64,000 bases of DNA, from assembly GCA_950295325.1 (NCBI GenBank), contig OX485804.1, forward strand, positions 3,472,001 through 3,536,000, in the 5' to 3' direction. How positions within the stretch are numbered: position 1 is the first letter of the stretch; each line of letters begins with the position of its first letter. The notes below the pieces were generated by a model, which was not told the DNA's origin, ran no database searches, and saw nothing but the letters and a program-made list of their open reading frames with translations. Position numbers and translations under genes: made by a program. Of this stretch, positions 1 through 9,870 are shown piece after piece. The stretch comes from Polytrichum commune. Its lineage: Eukaryota; Streptophyta; Polytrichopsida; Polytrichales; Polytrichaceae.

Positions 1-1
1 T

Positions 2-319
2 ATCCTCGACTACGAAGGCAGAGCTACGCTTGCACAAGCGTTTGCCGTGGTTGAGAGATGTGATCGGGCTCTCTGTCAACACGATGCCACAGACATAGTA
101 TCTTGGATGACAGAGAGTACGAAATCAAGAAGAATTGTCACAGCTACTAGTAGTTTAGCTGAGACTCAACCCGTTAAGGAGCAAAGGATTTTGCATTGTT
201 GGGGTTGTGGAGAAGCTGGTCATTCGAAAAATTATCCCAATTGTCCTAAGAAGAAGAAAACAGCCTTTGGGAAAATTAAAACAAAAGATAGAATTAGTAA
301 AGGCAGGGGACAATTCTAA
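2..319 (+). pseudogene. gag C-terminal fragment with first zinc knuckle
   Basis: The frame is open from the left edge of the window, so the gag start is outside. The visible part ends in a CCHC-like knuckle at about 197-244: Cys, two residues, Cys, four, His, then six residues to the last Cys instead of the usual four. A Lys-rich stretch follows. Nucleocapsid knuckles of this type bind the element's RNA during packaging. The second knuckle and the rest of the polyprotein lie one frame over, so the frame changes between about 245 and 319, either by an indel or a programmed shift. The odd last spacing may mean an indel close to the knuckle. Confidence 0.75.
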
Positions 320-1856
320 GAAGAGACAATTGAAATGTAACCATTGTGGTGGCACTAATCACGATGTGGATCATTGTTTCCAACTTCATCCTAAGATGCG
401 GCCTGCCAGTTATGTCACTGGCAGATCTCCACGGGAGCAGAGTCTGGAGGCTAAGGTTGCAGAACTTGAGCAAAAACTCAAATCTTCTGCGTCTTTTGCT
501 CAGATTTCTGAGCCGCATGTGGGTGGTGGCACCTCGGGTTCGGACATGTATATGTTTGGAGCAGCTGGAGAGGTGGTGGCGGCGGCTTCTACTCGCTCAC
601 AAACATTGGCAGATTCGATGGCTTCCACGAGTGGTGGTAGCAACGAGGTGCTACATCCTCGCCATGCTGGACCAGCTGATCAAATTGGTCAAGCACGTTT
701 ACCTCTTTCATTTGGATTGGTAGACATCACTGTTGTTGGGGCTAAAAACCCTGTACCTTTGAGAGATGGGGATTCCATCTCGAAGGATGTTACGCAGGCA
801 TTGGCAAATAAAATTCTCCATATGCCAATTTTCTCGGGTTCGGAGTTTATGGCTTCGGATTTCAAGCCTGCTGCAACTTTTCATTTAGCTAGGAGAATGT
901 TAGGAGGTAAGGCGGATTTGCCATCCCTTCAAGTATCCCAAGCTGTGGTTGACGTACCTGTGGCTGAGGAGGTGGAGGACTTAGCCAATTTGCGAGCGAG
1001 TCTGGTGGATGCGGCGATCATTGCTTTTGGTAAGCAAACTGATATTCTTCCATCATCAATTTCAGCAGTGGATACGTCATTTTCGAATTTTGCGGCGGGA
1101 GCGGCATATCTTGCAGACATTTCTGCAAGGCCTGCTCGCGAACGGCATAATTTGCAACCTGGAGTTGTACGGCTGGTGAACGACAAATCTTTGTTTGTCG
1201 TTTCATGCACGGATGTGCCTACTATCCGTGCTACACCACTGAGAGTTATGATGGATTCCGGTGCTCAACCGGTTATGATTGGCAAAAGATTTGCTGACAG
1301 TCTTGGATTGACGCCAGCAAGCTTGGATCTTTGTCCATTCACTATTGTGACTTCAGTAGGGGGCATTGAACGTGCAACAGGTTACACCAAGGCACCTCTA
1401 CGTTTGATTTTTCATGTGGGGACAGGGCCTACTTACACTTATTTGTCAATGAAGTGTGTTGTTACTAATGCTACCAACTATGATATACTTGTTGGTCAGC
1501 AAGCTCTTTACCCACTTGGCTTTGGTTTGGATAATTGGACGGAAGAGGCATGGATTAGACCGGGATGGTCCACTGGAGATGGCAGGAAGGTATTTATTCC
1601 CGTCACATTTACAGCCACTGCTATGACTATGGTTGCGGAGGCAATGTTTGGTTGCAGCGGTTCAGTTGCAGATTTGCCTTGTGCTCTAGTTTTATTGGAG
1701 GAAACAATGGACTACACTTGTAATGCGGCAGAACAACAATTTTTACCATCTTTTCAAATTCATACTCGACATTTCAAGGATCCACCTCCACCATGGCGAA
1801 CTCCTAAGGAGTTATCCGACCATTGTCGACACATTGTAGCGGATTTGGAGCTTTGA
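207..1856 (+). pseudogene. gag-pro segment: second zinc knuckle and retropepsin-like protease
   Basis: A perfect CX2CX4HX4C knuckle lies at 336-377, followed by a long Ser/Ala/Gly-rich linker with a short coiled-coil-like stretch (about 445-490). The aspartic protease follows at roughly 1230-1530: hydrophobic residues, then Asp-Ser-Gly-Ala with the catalytic Asp codon at 1254, and later an Asn-Tyr-Asp-Ile-Leu-Val-Gly strand matching the second conserved protease motif. Proteases of this family work as homodimers and process the gag-pol polyprotein. The first codons after 207 are an out-of-frame reading of knuckle 1, so this ATG is probably not a real start. The frame ends at TGA 1854-1856 and stays open beyond it into the methyltransferase. 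Confidence 0.8.
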
Positions 1857-3032
1857 GAGGCACCTCCAACTTCATCCTCATTTTCTTTTGCTCAACCCAT
1901 TCGTTGGCAACCATCACCTGAAGGTATTGTCCTTGTAGAGATCTTTGGAGGCATTGGCACAGGTTTGGCGGCAGTGTTGGAAGCTGGAATTACAGTTTGG
2001 CGATATATTCATATGGACAATGGGTATGCAGCCAACAGAGCCGTCCGACACCACATCCAACAATTGTTGTTGAGATACCCCGCACAATTATCAGCCTCTG
2101 CCATTCATGGATGTTGTGATCAACTTCCTCAAAATGTCACTATAATTAGTGACGAGGATTTGAGAAGGTTGGGCCACGTGGATTTGATTATTGCAGGATG
2201 GCCTTGTCAAGGCCATTCGCGGGCAGGAACTGGCCAGGGATTGGATGATCCTAGGTTTAGTTTGTTTGCGGATTTGATGCGATTGACGCAATGGTGGTTT
2301 ACCCACCAATCAACTCCGCCAGGGTACATTTTTGAAAATGTACCATTATTGGGTGATACCCGGCACAAAGTGGTGAAGGATGGTGAGTACATTAACCAAA
2401 TTCTGGGTACTCCAACATTTCTGGATGCTGCATCTTTGGGATCCTTTGTTCATCGGCCTCGTTGGTTTTGGACCAACTTGGTACCACCTCGGGTGCTTTC
2501 AGTGGCGATTGCCCGCATTCCCCGCCTTAAGGATCGCAATGTGGATGACATTTTAGATGATCATCGTGTTTTCTTGGCAGTTACCAAGGATGACACCTTG
2601 CCATTTGCATTAATTAACAAGGTGGAAATTCCGAGAGGTGCACTACCTACTTTTGTGACATATTCACAGTCTTTTGCATTTCGATCTCGTGGACCTGACA
2701 TGATTTGGGATTCAAAATCCCAAACTTATGAGGAGCCTACGGCAGATGAGCGGGAACGCGCCATAGGTTTTCTTACAGGTACTACGGCTGCTCACGGGCT
2801 TCAGGAAGGTCAGAGACGTTTCCTATTGGGGCAAGCTATGGATCTTAATAGCATTGTGTGGATAATTGCAATTTATCTTGCTGCTCAACAACGTATGGAT
2901 GACCAATTGCTTACTCTGAGGGCAGAGAACAATGGTCAGGGGGCAATGGAGCCGCAATCCAAGGATCACATTGAGGTCAATGACACCGAGGGATTATTTC
3001 CTTTGAAACTTCAGGTTGCGGAAGAGCTTTGA
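1857..3032 (+). pseudogene. C5-cytosine DNA methyltransferase domain inside the retroelement polyprotein
   Basis: The domain is in the same frame as gag-pro, after TGA 1854. Motifs are in the usual non-permuted order. Motif I is EIFGGIGTGLAAV from 1938 (SAM binding). Motif IV is GWPCQGHSRAG with the catalytic Cys codon at 2205. Motif VI is FENV with the catalytic Glu codon at 2334. A motif VIII-like HRPRWFW sits near 2450. A target-recognition-like region of about 80 residues follows, then motif IX (ERERAIGF) near 2750 and motif X-like LLGQAMDLN near 2830. The family transfers a methyl group from SAM to C5 of cytosine in DNA. The first ATG (1965) lies after motif I, so a separately initiated protein would lack the SAM loop; this argues for synthesis as part of the polyprotein. 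No ADD, PWWP or UBA domain is seen. The closest relatives (DNMT3, DRM or others) need a phylogeny. The frame ends at TGA 3030-3032. Confidence 0.9.
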
Positions 3033-3980
3033 GCCCAACGTGTTTTTTCGGCTTTGGCCCAAGAGTTTGGGAAGTTGGAGGCCCATAAAATGTTTTCACT
3101 TCTATTTCTTGGTGATACTTCATATGTGGGTAGTTATTTAGCTACACAAACTGATTGTAGTGGAGAGGATACGCATTTGGATTCAAGTACAGATGATGGG
3201 GGCAAAGGTGTTGCCCTCTCCACGGACTAGCAATCACAAGCTGTGCTGGCACCAAGTGGAAATCCTTCTATGAAGAAGGAAACCACGGAGTTTGACGATT
3301 GGCCAATTGAAGTGGGGCCAAAGCTTACTGGTGCCGAAGCACGAAAGGTACGGGCATTTATTCCCTCTTACCATAATTGTTTTGCCTTTAGTCTTCATGA
3401 TCTTGAAGGATATAAAGGTAAACCTGTTCATATTCAACTCGAGGACGACCACCCTATTTTCAGACGGCCGTACAGACTTAGTACCTCTGAAAGGTTGGGT
3501 GTTCAAACTCGATGTCAAGAGTTATTGGCAGCGGAATTGATTGAACTCTCCAATGGAGAGTATGCTTGTGCCACGGTTATGCCGTCAAAGAAGGATATCT
3601 TTGGCAACTGGACGGAAAAACGGATGTGTGGTGATTATCATCCAGTCAACCGCAAGACCAAGTCGGATCGATATCCAATGCCGATGCCGGAGGAGTTGTT
3701 TGATGCACTGGGATTTTCTAGAATCTTCAGCACCCTGGATTTGAGGTCTGGTTATCACCAATTACCTTTGTTGTTGGGTGATCGGGTGAAGACCGCATTT
3801 TGGGAAATTGATAAAAATGGCAATGATCAACTTTATCATTGGAAATTTCTGCCATTTGGTCTCAATAATGCACCAGCTGAATTTCAGCGGGTGATGAACA
3901 ATTATTGGTTGATTTGCCGTTTGCTAGATGTTACATTGATGATGTTATCATCTTTAGTAATAGTCCACAGGATCATGTGA
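3033..3980 (+). pseudogene. pol N-terminal part: linker and first half of reverse transcriptase
   Basis: The same frame continues after TGA 3030 through a short acidic linker to TAG 3228-3230, which is followed by CAA TCA. It then runs on as reverse transcriptase: an N-terminal pairing region, FRRPYRLS, a Met-Cys-Gly-Asp-Tyr motif near 3624, the STLDLRSGYHQL motif near 3730-3765 with the first catalytic Asp, and LPFGLNNAPAEFQRVM near 3850-3895. The YIDD box, with the other two catalytic Asp residues, is in another frame starting about 3899, where the sequence looks one base short. Codons after that point to 3980 are out-of-frame reading. Confidence 0.88.
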
Positions 3981-6373
3981 GACATTTGCAAGCGGTATTT
4001 GAACAACTTCAACGGTGGGGACTCCGTTTATATCATGGAAAATGTAAGTTTTTCCATGATCAATTGCCCTATTTAGGCCACATGATTGTTCCTGGCGGTC
4101 TTGGTGTGCAACAGGCGAAGGTGGATGCTTTGCACAAAATTCCCGCACCTAGTGATGTACCACGGCTTCGTGCATTTCTAGGATTGGCAAATTATTATAA
4201 GAGGTTTGTCAAAAACTTTAGTTTGATTGCCAAACCTCTTACCATTCTCACGGGGAAAGACCAACCATGGATTTGGAGTCGGGAACAACAACAGGCATTT
4301 GATACATTGAAGCAGAGGCTCGGTTCAGCGCCAGTGCTTCGACGCCCGGATGTGTCTAGAGCTTTTCAATTGCACACGGATTGGAGTGCAGCGGGATTGG
4401 GAGTGGTATTGACACAGAAAGATGAAAAGGGAAAGGAAGATGTGGTGGCTTATGCATCTGGAAACAATAATAGTGTTGAATCTAATTATTCTTCTTATGA
4501 AGGCGAGGCCTTGGCGGCCGTTTGGGCCATTGCACATTTTCGACCTTATTTGTATGGGCAAAAGTTTACTTTGGTGACTGATCATCAGCCTTTAAAATGG
4601 CTTATGGAATCAGATAAGCTCACCGGGAAACTTGCTAGGTGGGCATTGTTACTTCAGGAATATGATTTTGAAGTTGTTCACCGAGCAGGAATTGCCAACT
4701 TGGATGCAGACGGATTGTCTTGCAATCCAAGTCCTTCAGATGAGGATTTAATTGGAGCCAGGTGGCATGGAGATTGTGATCGTGAGGCAATGCCGGGTTG
4801 GCATGCTGCCACATATCTCACAATGATGTCAGAATTGGCTGCTGAGATCCTTGTGGAAGAACAAGATGAGGAGGTTGATAAATCTCTTGTTGTTAGTGAT
4901 GTGTGGGAAGACCAGGCGGTCTTGCACAAACTTCAACAAGGGATATTTCCTCTTGGACTATCTGCTATGGAGCGAGATAGAGTTAGTCATCGAATAACAA
5001 GGTTTCGTTGGGCAAACAGCTTGTTATTTTGTGTGTGGCCAAACGGAACGAGGCGTATCGTTCCAAGGCCAGATCAAAGAGCTTCTTTAGTGCGGCAAGT
5101 GCACGAGGAGCTTGGACATTTTGGAGTGCGAAGGACACACTCTATGTTGCGCAATCAATATTGGTGGACTGGTATATATCAACAGGTTGCCACTTATGTT
5201 TCTCGGTGTGAAGTATGTGACCGGGTTAGGTCAAGTTTTAATACTTTATCACCTCAACTTCAACCTTTACCTATTATGGGCTTGGGATATCGTTGGTCTT
5301 TGGATTTTGCCGGACCGCTTACTATCACTCCACGTGGCTCCAAGTATGTGCTTGTGATGGTGGAGCATTTTAGTAAGTGGATTGAACTCGTGGCTCTTCC
5401 CCAAAATTCCTCAGAATTGGCGGCTATGGCATTTCTTGATCGAGTTTTGGCACGGTTTGGAGCACCTGCAGAGGTGTTGACGGATCAAGGGAGAGAATTT
5501 CTTGGATCTTTCGAGGCTTTGTGTACCAAGGCTTTGATTGATCATCGAACAACTTCCAGAGATCACCCTGAGGCAGATGGCTTAGCTGAACGAGTTGTTC
5601 AGACGGTTAAGCGCGGTTTGCAGAAGTATGAATTGCTTCATGGCAACCATCGCGATTGGGACTTGATGTTACCATGGATAGCAATGGGTTATCGTTTCAG
5701 CAGGCAAGCATCTTTGGCATCCTATAGTCCTTACCAACTCTTGTATGGACGGGAACCAATTTTACCTAGCTCGGTGCGAGAGAAATTGGCTCCCGTGGTA
5801 AATTTGGATGATCCAAATGTTTGGGCTCAATGTCTTCATGACCGAACAGCGTTCTTCCAAAAGGCCATGCCTATGGCTATGGAGAACTTAAATATTGCTC
5901 AACATCGTGATACATTACGGTATGTCTGGATCCGCAGTGGAGTTTATCGACCTCAGGTTCGTAGATTTTCCAAGGGGGATTATGTTTACTTGCAACGGGA
6001 GGCGCCTACGACATTGGATGTCAAGGCTGGGCGCACTATTTTTCGAGTAAAAGATGTTTTGCCAAATGGTATATTATTGCTTGAAGGCAATGATGGATGG
6101 GAATGTCGTGAGCATTCAAAGAATTGTGCTCCATGTCACCTTCCCATCGACGGCTCTCTGCATCCCGAATTGGCGGTTGTACCACAGGGTCTGCCTTGTT
6201 ATGTTTGTGGAGAGAAGAAAAGAGCTGCAACAATGTTATTGTGCAACCAATGTCAACGTGGATGGCACATGGCATGTTTGACACCTCCCCTTTTTACTCT
6301 TCCTTCTGGCAATTGGGTTTGTCCTCGTTGTCGGAAAGCCTCTCATTCCGTGGCCGTTAATGGTCATGATTGA
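3905..6373 (+). pseudogene. pol C-terminal part: RT palm (YIDD), RNase H, integrase and PHD finger
   Basis: The second half of RT starts with the YIDD box (3932-3943). RNase H follows: TDWSAAGLG near 4378, Glu in YEGEALAAVWAI near 4500, TDHQPLKWL near 4580, and Asp in NLDADGLS near 4705. Integrase has an HHCC zinc domain (His-X4-His near 5103, Cys-X2-Cys near 5208) and a catalytic core with Asp in LDFAGPL near 5300, Asp in TDQGREFLG near 5480 and Glu in LAERVVQ near 5590. A C-terminal DNA-binding-like region is at 5960-6150. The end is a PHD finger, Cys codons from 6197 to 6331, with exact C4HC3 spacing (X2, X11, X2, X4 to His, X2, X14, X2) and the usual Trp two residues before the seventh ligand. 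No chromodomain is seen. The stop TGA is at 6371. Confidence 0.92.
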
Positions 6374-6697
6374 GAATTTTGTGGATGTATACCACATGTT
6401 TTAGTGGTGAAGTTGTTATTTAGTTGGTTGGAAATTTTATGGAATTAAGATCACATTGAAAGAGTTATCTAAGAATTCAACATTAATTGTTGAAGGCGAT
6501 TAAGGATGGGGCTCACATTGCACTCAGCCTACAGTTCTTGGATTACTTTGTCAATTACGAGTTTAATTCCTTCGATTACTACTACCCAATTAAATATGTA
6601 TAGATGTAGCAACAACTTCATCATGTTCAACAACTCTACCGATGAGTGTGTTTGTTCCTAGCCGATTGGAGGGGCTCCTTATCTGCTAGTGGAGGCA
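6374..6697 (+). other. 3' untranslated part of the retroelement
   Basis: About 320 bases between the pol stop and the first LTR-related repeat. No coding capacity was recognised. Short purine-rich stretches near 6667-6675 and 6689-6712 are the only polypurine-tract candidates; none lies directly before the LTR start proposed at 6807. Confidence 0.5.
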
Positions 6698-6804
6698 CTT
6701 GAAGAGGTGGTTGTTTAGCATTTTAGTTTGCTATTTTATTTTGCTAATTGATGTTGACAACGACACTCGATCTGTTGTGTTTAACGATCTTAGTTTACAC
6801 GACA
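6698..6804 (+). repeat. 107-bp copy of the LTR 3' end
   Basis: Identical to 7242-7348 except for one T/C difference (actcgatctg against actcgacctg). It ends in ACACGACA and is followed after only two bases by the TGTCACG start of the complete LTR-like unit. This looks like the last 107 bp of one LTR abutting a second LTR. Confidence 0.85.
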
Positions 6805-6806
6805 AC

Positions 6807-7348
6807 TGTCACGTGAGGTGACATCGGGGGCTAAGTTACGTCAATTTAGGAGTAAATGGATTTCATTAGGAGTCCATGTGTGTTGGGATGAGTAACGGAC
6901 TCCATTGGGAGTCCTAGTTAGTTGTTCATCCACTCCATGGATGAACTCCACATAGGATTGGGGTTGTATGGAGAGGAAGGCCTCTTGACTTGCCATTGTT
7001 GTCAAGTCAAGTCTTGTGAATGTGTTTTGAGAGAGAGAGAGAGAGCTTGTTGTTGCTTTCTCATGGCTATGGTGTAGTAGATTATGAGTAAAGCCTTTGC
7101 ATTCTTTCTCCACCACTTGCACTCTTGGATTCTCCCTTCGTGGAGTGAGAGATAGCTTGACTCTTGTGTATGAATTTTAGAGTTTCTTAAGCTTTGTAAG
7201 GAGACATTTTAGTTTCTTAAGCTTGGAGAGAGAAACCACGTCTTGAAGAGGTGGTTGTTTAGCATTTTAGTTTGCTATTTTATTTTGCTAATTGATGTTG
7301 ACAACGACACTCGACCTGTTGTGTTTAACGATCTTAGTTTACACGACA
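6807..7348 (+). repeat. LTR-like unit, 542 bp, TG...CA
   Basis: It starts TGTCACGTGAGGTGACA, itself a near palindrome, and ends TTACACGACA, giving TG...CA ends. It holds a (GA)n run at about 7029-7047. Its last 107 bp recur immediately upstream. The five bases on either side (acaac, ttgga) do not form a target-site duplication. It probably is the 3' LTR of the upstream element or a tandem LTR of the same family. This cannot be proven without the 5' LTR. Confidence 0.6.
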
Positions 7349-7640
7349 TTGGAATAAATAACTAGGATCTAAGTCAATATGGACAAAAGACTTGTCTAGT
7401 AATAAGAATGCATCTGAGATTTTTTTTGCACAAGTTAAAATATATACATAATAAACCAGTTTATTTGGAGGAAGAAACTAGAAGAATATGATGAAATTCT
7501 TAATACTACATACTTTGATAAGCAATATGGTCAAACATTTTCTCTAGATGTGTAATTTTTCATAAAATAGCACAATATACATGCAATTAAGAATGCTACA
7601 ACAAGACATGCAATCCACATATAGAATTACATTATGTCAT

Positions 7641-9130
7641 CTCTATCATAGGGATTCTCATCCCTTCCAATCTGTGAAAGTACAGCTCCCAAAGCAAAAT
7701 CCGAGGCATCAGTCTCCACTTTCATTTGTCTCCATTCTTGATTTGTACGAGATTATAAGCACCACGTAGGTCAATCTTGGTAAAAACCTTCGCACTCCCG
7801 AGTTGTTCCAAAAGTCCAGAGATCAAGGGGATAAATAACGATTCTTCTTTGTCACCTTGTTGAAACCTCGATAATCCACGTACATTCATAATGAGCCATC
7901 ATTCTTCTTCATAATAGAATAGGCGCTCTAGCTGGTGACTTAGAGTAGCGAATGAAGTTTTTGGCCAGATTCTCGTCAATATATTTCCATAATTTTGCCA
8001 ACTCTATTTGTGATAGGTTGTAAATCGAGCTTAAAGGCGGTTGTGTTCCTTCTTCCAAATCATTTGCACAATCATATGGACGGTGCTCTAGAAGTATGTT
8101 GGCATTCTTCTTCAAAATCACATCTTTAAAATCCTTATATTGCTCCAGAATACTGGTTGTTGAGGTCTTCTCTTCACTAGTTGGAGCCACATAGATGGAA
8201 AATGGTGTGCCTTCCTTAGACGATCTTACAAACGCCTCTGCTTCAATGAAGAGGGGTTTCTTTATTCGCGGTTTTCTAATATGTTTGATAGATTTTCTAA
8301 CATTGTTACTGTCTGGATGGTCCAAGGGGAAGGGGATAGTCATCTTCCACAACTTTCAGTCTACAGATGGATGGTATTTTTTTAACCAAAAGATACCAAG
8401 AATAATAGGATTTGATGGGGTTCTAATAACATTGAAGATAATGTGGCTACCATGGCCTTTAAATATCACCTGCAAAGGCATTGTTTCATGTGTATCATTG
8501 CCTGAGGACAAAGGTCGTCCATCTATCACTTCTACATGGATGGGTTGAGATTTTTGAATTAAAGGGAATTTGTGACTCTTGACAAATTCTTCATCTAGAA
8601 AATAAGCATATGCTCCAAAATCTAACAAAACAATGGTTTTAAGTTTCTGAGGACCAAAATACAAGGGAATTATAAAACAAGGTGCAGGTTGACTGGAAAG
8701 AGAGGAACTTAAATGTTGTTGTGAAACTGAGTTGTCCAACCGCACGGTTCCTATTCTGGCTAGGCATCTTCGTTTTCCTAGACTATGATAATGTTGGTCT
8801 TGATAATACGTTGATTTGGCTATTTTGGGCAGTTAGGGATTTTGTGACCTCCTCTGCAGCAATACAAACATAGTCCTTCTTCCATCCGACGTTACTTCTC
8901 TTCCGGAATAAGATGTTTGACATGTATTGTGTCAATTTGCATATTTGTAACCTCCGAATGAGAACTCGGGTTGCGTGCTGACATAGATGAGGTTTGTCGG
9001 GTCGTCTGCTCCCTTGAAGGAGTCTATGATCTCTGGTCCTAGGGACGTTGGAAGAGTTGGTTGCAGCAATTGACCGCTTCATTAATAATATATGATTATT
9101 TTTAGTCACAATACAACTAATAGTCATCGT
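7641..9130 (-). pseudogene. Decayed Ty3/gypsy remnant (gag knuckle, protease, RT fragment, RNase H start)
   Basis: Read on the minus strand: a gag CCHC knuckle (C-X2-C-X4-H-X4-C) at about 8825-8873; a retropepsin at 8356-8745 with a degenerate active site (Asp-Phe-Gly-Ala) and the strand IILGIFWLKKYHPSVD; an RT N-terminal region at 7909-8352 with EHRPYDCANDLEEG and NLAKNFIRYSKSPA; then a frame-broken RT piece at about 7740-7905 with [20 protein letters not shown]. The sequence then jumps to an RNase H-like Asp-Ala-Ser-Asp-Phe stretch near 7690, so the catalytic RT part is deleted. Its sequence is clearly different from the methyltransferase-bearing element, so it is another lineage. No LTRs were recognised. 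Confidence 0.8.
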
Positions 9131-9870
9131 TAATGGACAAATGTATTTGTCATATAATTACAAGTAGTGAAGATCATGTAGTCATGTAAATACATAACAT
9201 GATTAATTCTAGTAAAAAAATAAAACTACACATAACTAAATATAGTCACATAAGTATGACTACAAATAATAAGAAATGACAAAAGGTCGAGGGACAACCC
9301 AAAACGAGGTATCAAAACCCCATGGGAAACGAAAATTGTTTGATATGACCGTAATCATTATTTTGTCTAAAGCGACTGGTCCGACATAACCAAGTTGAGG
9401 ACCAAAAATGATGCTAGTCATCTATACACTTTCTTACTTATATTAGTCATAAACTCTAGTCAATTTGTTTGTTTTCCTTGTAGTATACATTTAATTTCAA
9501 ATTGACTAAAACAAGGTCTATAAAATAACGTTATTTTTTATAGAACTTTAAGGCTAGGCTAAGTGACCATAGATAATTAAGTTTTTTACCCATTTTTGAC
9601 ACTCTTAATCTAACACACATGCTACCAACTTAAGTTGAGCCCTCTTTGCTTGCATTCACATTCTCATTTTTGTTGTTACAACAAGCCAATCAATCAATTT
9701 GACCACGTTCCTTCTCTTATCCACCCAGTTCTATCTCATGTTGTAGGAGCCTTGTCACGTACCTCAATACAAGAACAATTACTTTTTAGCTTTTTGTAAT
9801 CACTTTTTAGCTTCTTATGCATCGAGGGATTAAGGACTTGCACAAATTGCAAAAGAAAAGTAAGGAATAG
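9131..9870. other. AT-rich intergenic stretch
   Basis: No coding motif, RNA gene or clear repeat was recognised by eye. Confidence 0.4.

Larger units (their letters stand above)
1..7348 (+). mobile_element. Ty3/gypsy-type LTR retrotransposon with captured DNA methyltransferase and PHD finger (5' end outside window)
   Basis: Domains in order are gag zinc knuckles, retropepsin, C5-cytosine methyltransferase, reverse transcriptase (YIDD), RNase H, integrase (HHCC and DDE) and PHD finger, then LTR-like sequence. RT before integrase is the Ty3/gypsy order. Gag is open to the left edge, so the 5' LTR, primer-binding site and gag N-terminus are missing from the window. Zinc knuckle 1 is read in the frame starting at position 2, everything from 207 to about 3898 in the frame starting at 3, and the rest of pol again in the frame starting at 2. 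In-frame stops lie at 1854 (TGA), 3030 (TGA) and 3228 (TAG). Domains are otherwise well kept, suggesting fairly recent inactivation or partly programmed decoding. That the LTR at 6807-7348 belongs to this element is an inference. Confidence 0.88.

Noticed and set aside
1965-3032. Host DNA methyltransferase gene next to a retrotransposon
   Set aside because: It has no introns, is in the same frame as the upstream gag-pro and downstream RT, and its motif I lies before its first ATG. It is part of the element polyprotein.
6841-7122. Minus-strand open frame within the LTR
   Set aside because: It lies inside a non-coding LTR, includes a (GA)n run and has no protein motif.
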